A stretch of 64,000 nucleotides of DNA from Pomacea canaliculata (GCF_003073045.1 NC_037599.1:2604001-2668000), one strand, 5' to 3'; counted from the first letter of the stretch, positions 41,401 through 53,820 are shown. The notes: generated from the letters alone by a model not told the origin. Made by a program: numbers and translations.

Positions 41401-44400
41401 GACAACCAGTACCAGCACAAAGAGGTATGGGTAAAAAATGTGCTTTTGAGTCACTTGCCTTCAACCACAAAAATTTCATGTTTCATTTTAGTATGACCAT
41501 AGCTCTGTGTGATTTTAGGTTGCATTGTACCTCTTAGCTTTAATACTTGTTGAAAGAGAGTCCCTCCACGGCTCCTCATTCTTTACAGAATTTCCTGTGG
41601 AGTTGATTGCTGACTGCTTGGCATTTGAAATGCTGTATTTGCACTGCAGCTACCTGTAGTGTATGTGATGATTGCTGCTGACTAAGCTTGTTGATTTTTG
41701 GTAGCAAAAGGTGGAGTACAGGTCTTATAACCTAGTTGCTATAGTGGGTTGTGGATGTTGCAGAGCTGTTTTCCCTTACACAATTTTTCTATATTTTTGG
41801 GGGAGAGGAATGAGGTGCAACATGTAGATATGATTTTTTTTTATTTGTGATGTGATATTGTGGCTACCACAAACCCTACCCCCTCCCACTTTTTTTAAGA
41901 TCTGTTTCATTACATTTCTATATGATCTTTCAGAAATGATGGATTTAATTTGAGAATTCTAAAACTTGACTTAGCAGCATTAACAGCAGTCCTACAGTTA
42001 AGGTCATACATTCACAAAAAAAGAAAATTGTGCACCACAAGACGAGTAAAAAACACATGCACAAAATAGGTATTGTTGAAAGTTCATCTCCCATTACTTT
42101 TCTACAAGAATTGCCTTCATAACAAGCTAGGAAAAAAAAAAGAATGGCATCTTCAGGTCACAAATATTGAAGCAGTACTTTACACCATTAGAATAGTTTA
42201 CAAAATTGACGACTTTAACTTGATAGTCAGCAGTAAACATTTTCACCAGAACAGTGATGTAGATGTTCCCAGACTGAAGTAACACAGAAATTCCAATGTG
42301 GATGCAACAAGTCAGTTGCTTTGTAAAACATCTGGCATTCTGAGAAATATTGTAGAGAGAGAGGAAATTGTTGTGAGCCTTTGTAGCACCAGTAGTTTTA
42401 TGATATAAATATAGATTAGCCAGTTATATCAAGCTGCAAATATGGAAATATTTTTCAGTATGTGCAATTTATTAATTTTTGTTGGGGAAAGTTATGATTT
42501 TATGCATAAATAATAAGTGTGATCCCAAGAGTTTACAAAGGGTTAATTATCAACAGTTGTGTATTAAAGGGGATACAAATTCCCTCACCAAATGTAGTTT
42601 TAATTGCTTTAGATCAGTGATGCCCAACCTTTTTCGGCCTGCGGGCCATACACATTTCCGACAAGAGTGTCACGGGCCGCTTCACCTCAAACAAAAAAAA
42701 AAGTAATAGAGCAGATGCCATTTTTATTAGAAACAAGTTGTACTTGCCGTTAATTATGTAGTAATTAGTGGGATATTTGAAGTTGTTTACCCGAAACCAA
42801 CTTTGGAATGTCTGGCTGCATCGTAGAGACACCAAGTCGGAGCACTGAATCGAAATGTTCGTCCATTGAAAAAAAAAATTGAGAGATGCCCCATACGTAG
42901 GGATAAATACTTCTTCTTCCCTTTTTTTTTCGTTCTTTTTTTTTTTAAGGTCTTTTTTTTTTATCACTAGCATGCCGATTTCCTGCACTGTGGGCAGAAG
43001 TTTCGCGGGCCGGATGGCACCGCGTCGCAGGCCGAATATGGCCCGCGGGCCGTAGGTTGGGCATCCCTGCTTTAGATGAATGTAGTATCACATTTGCATA
43101 TGTAGTTAGTATATGGGACATTTGCTTACAAGATGTCCAGATGTCACAACTCTGTCTCTCTCTGACCTTAAGAAGTCTACTGTAATCAGGGTTCCCAGGT
43201 CCTTACAAGGTCCTTATAAGTCCTTACATATTGAATTCTCGCCGTAAGGCCTTATAAGTCCTTATATTTGCCATGCGGTCCTTACAAATTCTCACACAGG
43301 TCCTTACATTTTCTCTGTGACCCTTACAAGTCCTTATATCGATAAAATATTACCACAAATTTATTTTCGGAGTCAACTTTGGCGCAAAATACCGACGATT
43401 TTTCGCCGCATATTTGGTCTACACATCTGTACAACACTAGTTGCCCTTCCGTATTCGCAAAAACACTCTTTTTTCAAAAGGTCTTTAAAAACTTACTCTT
43501 TCTTGAACCTTGATCTTCTAGTACTACTGTGCATAGCTCTATTTCTCTCTCTCTCTTCCCGTTAGAGTGTGTGTGCGAGAGAGAGACATGAACTGACTTT
43601 TGTATTACACCAAAGAATGGCTTTCAGGTTTTGCAATTATTATTACTTAGATTTCTAGAAAACTTGGAACATTAACGGTGTATGTTATCAGCGCGCTAAG
43701 GACACTTTTTAAGTTATCTAATCTAAATATGGCAGACAGGCATCAAAATTAACTCTTTGATTATTTATTACTAGAAATACATGTATTTGAGAACATAGAG
43801 AAGACCACAGATTCATAAATAATACATCTTTCCGACCATACAAGAGAAAAACTTAAGCATTGATGACTGTCACTTAGGTCCTTACGAATGCATGAAAGGT
43901 CCTTATAAGGTCCTTATAAGGTCCTTACTTAGCACCATCCCTGTCCCTGGGAACCCTGTGTAATTAAGGTGCAAGCATGCATTCATACACGTGGTTGCAT
44001 AGTTTCAACATAATTCAGCTGGTGAATTTGCATGAAGAAGGGGGTTAATATATATTTTTATAACTAATCGGCATTAAGACAGTGGATTACAATAAGGTCT
44101 CATTTCATACTTTAGCTGGGGCAAACAATATTGTATTATAATGCTGCATAATTAATGTGTCCAAAGCAAAATTGAAGTTTTAATTGTTCTTGTTTCTAGA
44201 AGAAACCAGATGCATAGTTTGCGGAAGAGTATGCACACTAGGTATGGGTTTATGTATGTGTATTGTAGAGCAGCACCCTATTTTTTTTTTCTGGTCATGC
44301 ACTAATTTTTGTGCTGTGGTTGGCTGTTGTAACAACAGTGTCATGCCTTTCACCACACATACCACCCTCCTGATCATTCTAGTGATTGTCTCCACACTCC

Positions 44401-47400
44401 ACCAAATTTTTATTTTTTAGTCAGCATATATTATTTTCCTTAGTGTTTTGAAAGCTAAATTTGCAGACTTTGGTGATTCTTTCCCCTCCCCTCTTTTTGA
44501 TCAGAAGAGGGTATAAGTTGATTTTTCTCTTTTTTTTCATATTTGTTACTTTATTCATTTTGTTGGATTTTTGTTTTGTTTTGGAGGTTTTGTAGTTATT
44601 CATTACTGATTAGGTGTATTGCAGAAACATGGAAATGTAAATATGTTAATGCTGCTTTGATAACTGTCTTTTAGAAAGTCTAGTTTCCATCAGTGGAGTT
44701 GGCAAAAATTTTTAAAGCACCTAAACTTTTAATTGGTTGTGAGTGTAACCTTTTTTCCTAAATAAATTTTGACATTTATTATACATGTCTGTATTTTACT
44801 GGCTTATGCAGTAAAATCAGAATTATAGAATTCTGTATTCCGATTAAATATTTAATGTAAAGTGACGTGTATTGGCCATGTTTCTGCTTTTTTTTTTTTT
44901 TTAATAAAAAAACACTGTGTGGGCAGGAAATAGCCCTTTTTATTATTTAAGTACCATTAAAATTAATTTTTTTTGTGATAGTTGAGAAGAACACTTAAAT
45001 TCAGTTCAGTTTATTTTCTCTAAAATTTAGATAATGGTTATTTTATTCTTTATGCAGGATTCTCTTTTTATAATTGGCCCAACTACCCTTTTACTTGAAC
45101 ATCTTATTTTGATTATTTTCTTGAAGTTTTTTGTTAAAATTTTGATGTGAACTTTGTGGATTTATATATATCTAAATCCTTGCAGTGCTTAAAAATATTG
45201 GTTTTATTTAATGCATAAAGAATATATGATTACTGAGGTGCCAAAATCAGAATAATTTGCCTTATAGATCTATTTATTAGCTGAGAAAAACAATTTAAAG
45301 GCTCAAAAGAATTTTAGGCTGTCTTAAAAAGTATTGTAATATCATCTAGTAATTAAATTCTCAACTTGAGAAGCATCAAGTTTTGTAATAAACTATGGGA
45401 GGATGTTAATGATGTTCTCAGTATTAACATGTTGCATCATCAGATTTTCACACCTTAAATAATGCGCATGTTCCATATTTTTTGTTGGCTTTTTTTTTTT
45501 AAAGTTGAATGGTGCCCTTGAGTGGCACACATGCATTGTACTGCTGTTGCCATTGAAAATGCTTGGCATAATCAATGATCAGTATGATGTGTTGGCTACA
45601 TCAGTAACATTGTTGGTTTCATGCATATATTGGGATACTGTGACTGTGGATTATAATGATGTTCAGATCACTGCATTTGGATGGTAGGGAAAAGTGTGCT
45701 TTAGGCTCAGGTGTATGGTACAAAAATCTTAAAAATGTTTAAGCCAGGTTGTGGGTAGGGGAATAGGTTAGTGTGCATTACCCAGAGCTAAAATTAGAAG
45801 TTATCACAGACAACACATCTGTGATTCATTCATCTATAGTATATTTATTTACTGACAGAGAGGTATAGGATCTGAAAGAAGTCTACCTACTTTAGTAAAA
45901 TCGTTGCGTTGATAACCACACTCCATTTTTTTCACTGGTCTAGAATGCATGTCTGCCATGCTATGTAACAGAATTGGTCATGTCTTGTGAAAGATAAAAT
46001 GGTTAGAAACTTTAGATTTTTTTAAGGGAGGGGGGAGATACAGTTATATTTACTAACCTTTTTATTCTTAATTAGTCATGATGGGTTCCCCCCTCCCCCC
46101 ATTTGATAAGGCAATGCAGTGAAGAAAGCTAATGTATGTGCTTTGCTTGCCATTTTAGAGTGCTGTTTTTATATTTGAGAAGTATATCATTATCTAACAT
46201 GACTGTAAATGCAGAATGCCATGAACTTTTGAAGTATGCTTTAGTAAAATGTGTTTGGCAATGCAATTCTCTTTCATTCAGCTTCACTGAAATGTTACCC
46301 TTTTTCTTTTCTCATCCTTTTCATGCCAGCTCTACGCGAGTAGGCATGGGTTTAGAGTCAGTCTACTCAGACTATAAAGGCCCGGAGTTAAAAAGCAGCA
46401 TGTTTGGTAGTAGCTGTGATATCTATAAAACGTCCAGTGATTTCACGTCTACATGGCCCTACAAATATCACTTGCGCTCCAACCACACAGTAAGTGACGG
46501 TCTGCAGTCTGGTGTGTCATGTGTTTGTGTATGTGATGTGCATGCTGTGAGGGTCCTCTAGTCTCCCTTTTCCTAAAGTCCTTATAATTTTCTGTTGGTA
46601 TAGCCACCTGTGTCATTGTTATCCCGTTGCTATTATCTTCAATTTTCTCATCATCCCCCTCCTTTGTCAGAGAGGGGTGAATTGATTGTGAGCCCGAAGA
46701 TGTAATTCTAGTATTCTAGTAATAAGTTTGGACAGATGTAATTGTAGTAAGAAGTGTGGACAGTAATCAATATGGAAAGACAGTTTTGCTAAGAAGGTTC
46801 TTGTTTAAATTTAATATGGCTTAGTGATTTTTTTAACATTATAAAATGTAACAAAGGAAGTCTTTTAACTTGGCATTCTGGTCTGGCTTGTGATTGAGAA
46901 GTGATTCATTTCTGACTGGTAACTTATTCCTCCATTGCTGAGCATCATTACCATTTTTCTTCAAACATTCTAGAGACTGGCAAGACTTTATTGACCAGGA
47001 TACCAGATTCCTGCCTGTTACTGTAAGTAAATGGTTAGGGCTTTTATTACCAGTTTCTGTAGTGGCATCCATTCAGTAGACAGTCATCATCACAACTATG
47101 TTAATAAACATGATTTTTTTTTAAAAAATAATCGCAGTGTAAATTGTTTTCCTGTCAAGTACTTGTGCAGATGATATGTTTATTTTATTTTTTTACTTCT
47201 TAACTTTTACAAGACAACAGCCTGTTAAAAGTTTTCAAAAGTGTCTCATGAGTTAGACAAAAAGCATACAAATGCATCTTTTTTGGTATACTGATGCACA
47301 TAATATTTTTAGAAATTTGCACAATGGATTGTTAGTGGTTAGAACGCCCCCCCCCTTCCTTCTCTTGTTTTTATTTTCCCTTCATTCATTGGATATAATA

Positions 47401-49263
47401 CTGTCTCTTATCAGTGTGCATGCTGTGTGGTAGTTGCAGACTGCTGGGTCACGTTTATCCACCCCTTCTTTGTTGTGCCAGTGAATAATTTACATGCAGT
47501 TGCTTATTACTGTTAGTTTTACCTGTTTACTTTCTTTCATGATTCTTTTTATAAGCACGTCAATCTTAAAGCAGTTACAATTAATGGACTTTATTTTGGT
47601 ATAAAATCAGCAAGAGTTCTGGGAGGTTGGTGATACAGTGTAGTAGCAACAACAAAATACATTGTAACTGTGGAAATCCAATTTGCTTGAAGAGGTGAGG
47701 TCACTGGGACATGTTTCTTGATATAGTTTTTGGCTGATAAGATTAGAGATTTTAGAGTGACTTGACTATGACACTTTGATAACTATCAATATTTCTAATT
47801 ACTAGGTTTGACATTTTCATTTATTACTTGACTAGTTCCGTCATAATCATGTGTTTGTAGTTTTAATCTAATTTACATAGTTTCTGTTGTAATTTCACAT
47901 TCCAGTGCATGGCATGCTATGCATAACCTACAGTATGAGTAACAATAATAATTCCCCATGTGAAGATGAGCGCAATGCACTGAGTTAGAAACTTAATGCA
48001 TTAGAATGTAGCTAACATTATTTTAGAGAGATTGCTCCACAAATGTTTTAAATTTATTTTAGTGTATAATGTGTTAGTCTATGAAAGTTGGTATTCATTG
48101 CTTATTGGAATGTAAATCACACAATAAGAGTAAACACTGTTCTGGGTTACTTTGTTGTATATACAAGGGTGTGGTAGTGTTTCATTTTACTGCATAAAAG
48201 GAAAATACAGCCAGAGAGATTTTTGCTTAAATTGAGACATGGGTGATATTTACATTATGCTAGTTAAGTTTTATTACAATTCCTATACTTTTGGATTTTG
48301 GAAGAATAAACTCAGAAGGTACCCATGTTTTCTAAAGCCATGTTTTCTGTTTTTCTATGTTAAATATGTTTGTTTTTTTGTGTGATGTTTAGAAGAGCTT
48401 GGTAAGGAAACATTAAGGATTAAACAGTCATCCATAGTGTTACACAATGGTCTTGGATTTGCTCTTGGCTTTTATGCTTCTGACAGTTTTATTCTTCATG
48501 TGGAAATCTGTACTATAGATTGTATTGCATAGACTAGGCATTCGTAATTGGTTTCTTTTTTTTTTTCTTTCTTTGCTGAGATGGTTGATCCCGCTTTATT
48601 TATTAGCTATACATTTTTTCCAAAGGGCAGGGCTTGTATTTTTTTTTTAATGTTTTGCATTCGAAAAAGTTAGTATGAACTTAGAACTTACACAGGTAAC
48701 AGTTTTCAAAGAGATAGTTCTGGCATTACTCCTTTTCCTATCTAGAAGATTACCATCAACTTATGACCAAAGCCGAGGGATTTTTTTTTTAAGGGCTATT
48801 TTTCAGCATTTTGATATGATATGTCATTTTTTTAATGTGATGGAAGTGATTTAAATTAGTTACCAGTTCACCGATATCATGTAAAATAAGTGAAGGAAAT
48901 TGATAACTATGTGTTGCACATATGCCACTTTTGGGTAACCCTTTAATTTTCCAAGTCTTTTATGCCATGTAATAAGACAAAAGGATGTGAGAATTTCGGT
49001 TACATGCTAAGCTGTAATAACTTTTAACAAATCAGAAGCACTTACAAGTTCTTATATCTACAAGACAGAAGTAGATTACTGGTCTTGTTCAGATAACACT
49101 GATCACTTTAAAATAAGAAAACGAATAAATTAGGCTTGAGACTGAGAAAAGTAATAAAGTGTAATGATTCCATTTTCTGCCTTTTTGAAACAAAATCCTT
49201 TTTCCTACTGATTACAGGTCAGTGCCACATGCTCGCACCAGTAAAGTGACCCTACTGCGATGA
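20448..49263 (+). CDS. CDC14: CDC14 dual-specificity protein phosphatase
   Basis: Removes phosphate from Ser/Thr-Pro CDK sites; the family acts at mitotic exit, centrosomes and cilia. Exons: 20448-20496, 21409-21499, 22577-22652, 24325-24417, 24686-24765, 27457-27523, 27856-27918, 28909-28996, 29939-30169, 30763-30901, 35861-36035, 36488-36603, 41221-41424, 46330-46489, 49218-49244/49263. The N-domain starts [16 protein letters not shown] and has [19 protein letters not shown] and [13 protein letters not shown]. The catalytic loop HCKAGLGRTG spans the exon 9/10 border, and [15 protein letters not shown] follows. All core residues are present. The tail is Ser/Thr-rich and basic ([16 protein letters not shown]). 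Including the 160-nt exon 14 gives 552 residues ending VSATCSHQ; skipping it gives 505 residues ending TSKVTLLR. Large introns hold hAT elements and a LINE tail. One CDC14 gene per invertebrate genome is usual, so A or B is not assigned. Confidence 0.95.
26773..26843 (-). mobile_element. LINE 3'-end remnant
   Basis: A short piece sharing GCCAGTGGACCCAGTTTT and a GGCA.CCCCCTT block with the low-coordinate (3') end of the LINE at 15871. In minus orientation it ends in an AATAACAAGGAATAAAC-like tail. It is a severely 5'-truncated insertion in a CDC14 intron. Confidence 0.6.
29430..29870 (+). repeat. Interspersed repeat, unclassified (copy 2)
   Basis: Contains AAAGGAATATGTTCTCAGC...GAAGACATGGACAGCA, a diverged copy of the repeat at 18107. 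It then runs into a block (TTTAAATGCACGTTTGCAGG) that abuts the acceptor of CDC14 exon 9. No protein coding is seen. Its family is unknown to me. Confidence 0.45.
31473..35733 (+). mobile_element. hAT-like DNA transposon, 4.26 kb, degenerate transposase
   Basis: Terminal inverted repeats CAGGGTTCCCAGG at 31473 and CCTGGGAACCCTG ending at 35733. TTTGT flanks both sides (31468-31472 and 35734-35738) as a likely target duplication, shorter than the usual 8 bp of hAT. The left end has about seven GTCCTT motifs and the right end at least two, all in the same orientation. The transposase lies between. The element is inserted in sense orientation in CDC14 intron 10, between the exons ending at 30901 and starting at 35861. 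Confidence 0.88.
31818..34737 (+). pseudogene. hAT-like transposase with BED-type finger and C-terminal coiled coil
   Basis: Exon 31818-32118 encodes a BED-like finger (CAACKISLN...HMVTERH). Intron 32119-32714 has GTAAGT and TAG borders and joins in frame to [14 protein letters not shown]. The core follows: [29 protein letters not shown]; then the hATC dimerisation segment [16 protein letters not shown] (about 34255-34300). After hATC come about 130 residues rich in Lys, Glu and Gln that look like a coiled coil, unusual for hAT. The core changes frame near 33072, near 33650-33690 and near 34130, so this copy cannot make a whole transposase. The superfamily call rests on the hATC signature and the termini. 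Confidence 0.8.
36604..41220 (+). other. CDC14 intron 12, no recognised element
   Basis: 4.6 kb of AT-rich, CpG-poor intron. I see no exon, repeat family or RNA gene that I can support. Confidence 0.5.
42615..43069. mobile_element. hAT-type MITE with 8-bp target duplication
   Basis: 455 bp with ends CAGTGATGCCCAACCT and AGGTTGGGCATCCCTG, flanked by perfect CTTTAGAT (42607-42614 and 43070-43077). Read on the minus strand, 42860-42765 encodes [20 protein letters not shown] and then GKQLQISH and a stop. That is the C-terminal end of a hAT transposase, so this is an internal-deletion derivative. GCGGGCC blocks lie just inside both ends. It sits in CDC14 intron 13; partial copies occur at 60354 and 62774. 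Confidence 0.9.
43187..43958 (+). mobile_element. Non-autonomous deletion derivative of the 31473 hAT element
   Basis: 772 bp with the same 13-base terminal repeats as the 4.26-kb element. TGTAAT occurs at 43181-43186 and 43959-43964 as target duplication. About 225 bases match the left end and about 545 bases the right end (from 35195). The joint lies near 43410-43415, and the whole transposase is missing. GTCCTT motifs are kept: seven on the left, four on the right. In many places it reads CCTTAT or CCTTAC where the long copy reads CCTTTT, so the two belong to different subfamilies. It lies in CDC14 intron 13, 117 bases after the MITE. Confidence 0.92.
46330..46489 (+). other. CDC14 exon 14, frame-switching cassette
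   Basis: 160 nt (53 codons plus one base), entering in phase 2 and leaving in phase 0, with a GTAAGT donor. It encodes [20 protein letters not shown] and ends at KYHLRSNHT. The next exon can follow either this exon or exon 13 and stays open briefly in both frames. Confidence 0.75.
49218..49263 (+). other. CDC14 terminal exon readable in two frames
   Basis: Acceptor ATTACAG at 49211-49217. After exon 14 (phase 0) it reads VSATCSHQ and stops at 49242-49244. Directly after exon 13 (phase 2) it reads [14 protein letters not shown] and stops at 49261-49263. The second reading looks more like a conserved basic CDC14 tail. Confidence 0.65.
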
Positions 49264-52200
49264 CAAGCCCAAACCACAGAGGTGCACAGCACTGCATTTG
49301 ATTGGCAAGAATACGAAACTACAGCTGTGATAGCTTCACAGGCAGCGAGCAGCGTCTTAGTTCTTAGATCTTACCTCTCCCCTTTGTTATTGGAGAACTA
49401 TTTGTGTGTCTTCTTGTTTGATACAATAATTTTTAATGTACTGCAGCAGAGCTGCATATTTTTTAATGTTTTGGATGAAGTCACTTTAAAAGATAGGAAA
49501 ATAATAGAAAGCCTTTTTGTTCTTAAAAAGATATTGGAGGGACAGAAATACATCATTTACTCTTAACTCCTAATTTTCAATCAGGGTCACCCCATAATTC
49601 TTCTGCTTCACCCCATTCAAAAGAAAAGAACTGACATTTTTCTACATTTGTTCTTTATTTTGTAAAGTACACTTTTAACAGAAAATATGTGATGCAATTT
49701 TTTTCTAGCTTTATGTTTATTGAGACACACAGTTTGGATCATAATGTACATAGTGTCAGCACAAGCTGATCCGGCAGCAGGAGATTCCCACCCACCCACC
49801 CCTTGAATTTGTATCTTCATTTGCAATAGCTGGTAATCACTAGAGTTGTGAGGAGCCATTGTATATGTATTTTTCTGTCTGTTACTGTTAGTGCCCCTCG
49901 TCACTTGCAGCATGCTGGTTGTTCCAAGCATTTCTCAAAAGTTAATAATGGTCATACATGATCAGAATAGGAAAGATCTACCACAACCTTTTACCTGTAT
50001 TAATTTTTTTGTCATGCATCTCGAGGGTGTAGGAGGAGTAAGAATTTTTTCTGAAGATTTAACTTTAAAAAAAAAAAAAGAAAGCTTTACATCTATCCTT
50101 TTCTGCTGGGTGTACATTTGAAATGGTGGCAATAGGGTGGGTGGGATTGTAGTACATTTCTTTTGGGAGGCTGGTAAGAAGCCCCTAAAAATGTTTTGTG
50201 TGGTGTGTGTGAAATGTTCCTTTGAGTTTGCAGTTTTAACATCTTGCAGGGAAGTGTAGACCTGTGTTGCAACAAATAAGGAGAATTGTTTATTATATAT
50301 CAACTCTAAAGTCCACAAAAAATGGTCACTGAAAGAGTGATAAGAAAATTTAAAATACAAAGGACATGAATAAATGTTGACATGATACTTGAAGGAGATG
50401 AAAAGCATACATGTAATTGTGTATGCTATTTGGTTTTAAAATCACCTTTGTTCATGCCACTCACTGGATTTTTTTTTTTTAATCATGGCTTTACTGGAGA
50501 CTTTATTTAGCTACCATTGTTTCCCTCCCCCACCACTTTCCCTTCATTCTATGTGAAACTTGGATTGTAAGTCTTGCATATGCATTGATGTTTGGAAAGT
50601 GTGTGTGTTTGAATATATGGGGAGTGGGGGTTATATTTGTTGATATATATATATACACATTAGATTTATTTCTGGACTGCTTTATTTATTTAGCACAAAG
50701 AGGCTTCCATGTTTGTATAGTCATTAGATGTTGACAAAGAATATGTTCATTTTGAAAATATTTTGCTGGCAAATATAAGTCTTATAGGAGACATTTTACT
50801 TAACATATATTTTTCTGGTTATGTAGATGTAGCACAACTTTTTGATACATTAACAAGATGTACACCGTCCTCAGTTTGTTTTTCTGTGTTTTGTGTTCAA
50901 CACTTCCCAGTCAACACATTAACTTGTTGCCAGTTATCTTTTCTGAACTGTAATGATCAACCATCTTTAACATTTGTTCATTTGTCACTGTTATTCCATG
51001 TGTTGTTGAGATTCTGTGGTTAAAAAAGAAAGCCTGTTTTATAGAGGAAAAAAAATTTACCCTTCAGCTGAGATCTTGTCATAGTGGGCTGGAGGAAGCA
51101 CCTATAGATTTAACAACAGCTAGGAGTGAAAATTTTTTGCATAAAAGCTTCAGCTGGGGAAGAATTGTGTTATTGTCTTAAAGTAACCCATGATAACTGG
51201 GTTTGAAACTGTATACAGAGAAAACAGCCCTTTCCCCCACCAAGTTTTGTTAAAGAGGATATGTAACCTCATATAAAGCTCTGCTGCATTGAGCTATTAA
51301 AATTCCACAGGCATTAATGTATAGAATGATTATGTTTTCATATTTTACTGGTGATGCTGGCCTTTGCTATGGGAGCAATTTTACTGCTTAATTTACATTT
51401 ATGGATAAAAATAAATATCTGCTACCTTTTTTTTCCCCTTTGTGTACATCATGGCTGTTACTATATTCCAGAGGAATTAAAGATATATTCTTGCAAGGTT
51501 TCTACCAGCATTGTGTTTAGCTTTATCTTTTATCTTTTATTCTTTTTTTGGTAGTCTGTACATGTAAAAAAATTAGACATTTTAAATTTTTTAGAAATTT
51601 CTTTCTGGCTGTTTTGATAACTGTCTTTGGAAAATATGTTTACATTTATATTTTTAAAAAAAACCAAAAAGGGAGATCAATATTGTAATGCTAACAGCAT
51701 TTGCAGTGTAAAAAACATGTTTGTAGCAATATGCATGCATGTTGTCAAGCACAGTAGTGAAAAGCATCCATATCTGCATTGGGATAAATGAATACTTCTG
51801 CAGATTTTTAAGGTGTGAATGGATATCTGCATGCATGGCTGGTGTGTATAGTTAACTCAGGTACCCGCGAGAAGTTCAGGAGGATGTTAGTTACCTATTA
51901 AACAGCTTCATTTTCTTATGTAAAGTGGGGTTTTTTTTTAAAAATTTTTAAATTGATGGTCCCCTTTTCTATGTAGCAAGAAAAACTATGCCTGCAGCAC
52001 CATGTGTTGATTTTAAAAATATGCTATATCCCTGTTGCAGACTTCTTTCTATGCACATTTCTTATGTGTGATTGGAGAATTTTTTAGGCTCATTTCAATG
52101 TGCTTCATAATAGTTTGTGCTTAGATAAACATATGCATGCATGAGAGGGAGTCTTGTTCTGACATTCTTACTCTGTCCCACAAGGCCAAAACATTGTTTC

Positions 52201-52971
52201 TTTGAACCTTTTTCAGCATATTTTGTGACCCTAAAGCCTGCCTTTGTAACAACTCATCAGTAAAGGGGGGATAAGACTTGTAGAATGCCTTCTCACTTTG
52301 TGCTTAAGTAACCAAAGACTGTTTTCCCTGTGAGAGAGAGCGATTGAACTATCAGTTAAGAAGCAAGAAATTGTATTGGTCTAGTCCTGCTTTAATGCAT
52401 CTTCTTGCAGTATGTCTTTACTTGGGGACTGGCACTACTGCATGTCCATTCAGAGCATGTTCCTTCTGAATTTACTGATGGATAAACTGCAGGGACAAAG
52501 TGCAGATATGAAATCAATTTTTATGATTTGCAAGATATCTTGCCAGTCTTCGTGGAAGTTACGTGTGTGTGCACACATTCTCACACCTGTAGACTGTAGG
52601 GAAAGCATTACTTGTGTTTTACACCATGTGCTCATGAAATGTCAATAAATCCTGATGATTTGTGCTTTTTAAAAATTTACAATCTTCCATGGTGAAGATT
52701 TATCTGCATAGGGGTATGAAACCACATATATGCCCCTTGTCATTGGTCAGTTTCCAGTTTCTCTTTACCAGTGAATGTGATGGCTTCTTGTGCTAGGGCT
52801 GAGACAAGATAAGTTGATTAAAATTTGTATAATATTATCTTTATTCTAATAGCCTTAGCTGCATATTGTTCAACATCAGACCTTAAAAAAGGGAACTTTA
52901 TGTGCTGAAAGTGGTGCTCTAGGTGGCTTGTGTGAAAATAACAATGTAACTGCTGCTATTCTTTTTTTCAG

Positions 52972-53028
52972 CTGGATGACATACATGTTAAGAATCTATA
53001 CAAAGAGAGTGAGTTTAAAAGGAGTTGA
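52972..53028 (+). other. Candidate alternative CDC14 last exon
   Basis: A strong pyrimidine tract and CAG at 52961-52971 precede an 18-codon frame (LDDIHVKNLYKESEFKRS) and TGA, in phase with exon 14. There is also an internal GTGAGT at 53009. Support is limited to splice-site appearance. Confidence 0.25.
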
Positions 53029-53649
53029 TATTTTTGGCCCCTGCTGAATGGCATACACTTAATTGTGTACTCAATAGTGCTTTGCCGTACAAATAGCTCC
53101 ATGGGATTATGTACCAAGGTATTTTTCTTTTTGAATAAGTGATTGTTTTGCTTTTGTTAACGTTTTCAATGCCAAGTATTTGGATACTTAATGCCAAGGC
53201 AGTTAGGCTGCTCAATGCATAGTGAAATTTGTTCTTCAAATGGAACCTTTTCATGTTTTTATGCCCCTTTCACAGCTAGAAAGGACTCAAAATTTGGAAC
53301 CAGTAGAAACCTAAATCCATTTCACTTGAAAACATGAAGAACATTTACAGGGACAAGAAAAATAAAGGATATGGTTTTTGTGTCCTGTAATAAGATCAAA
53401 CATAGTAAAATGAATGCAGAATAAAAATTAGTTTGAAAGATTTTTTTTTAAAACCCTCTTATTATTTTATTTAATGGGATGTGAAGAGATCCTGTTTCAC
53501 TGTTGCAAGTTTCCTAATTTTTAATCTTTCAATGAAGTTGCTGCTAATCTTGTCATTTATGGATGATAACACCATTAATTATTTTTGGAGTGCAACCATT
53601 TGAATGCAGAAGCAGACTACACATATTTTTTGACAGTTTTCAAAGCAGG

Positions 53650-53820
53650 AGGGCAGTCTGGTGGTGCAGTGGTTAGCACCTGTCACCAGTTCAGGTAGAA
53701 ATGGTTGTCCTGTGTTCAGATCTTATCTCGAACATGCTGCTTTTTCTCTGCATGTAGCATGTTTACAGGGCTTAGTTTCTGGCTTGGTATAAAACACCAA
53801 TTTTGTTCTTCTCCTTTCAA
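53650..53820 (+). mobile_element. tRNA-derived SINE, diverged copy
   Basis: Head GTCTGGTGGTGCAGTGGTTA followed by GCACCTGTCACC, then TTTTTCTCTGCATGTAGCA, GTTTACAGGGCT and a GGCTTGGTATAAAACACCAA tail. It is the same family as 56027, with more changes. Confidence 0.8.

Noticed and set aside
49617-50408. Overlapping minus-strand frames of 104 and 148 codons
   Set aside because: Low-complexity AT-rich translation with no domain and no splice or promoter context.
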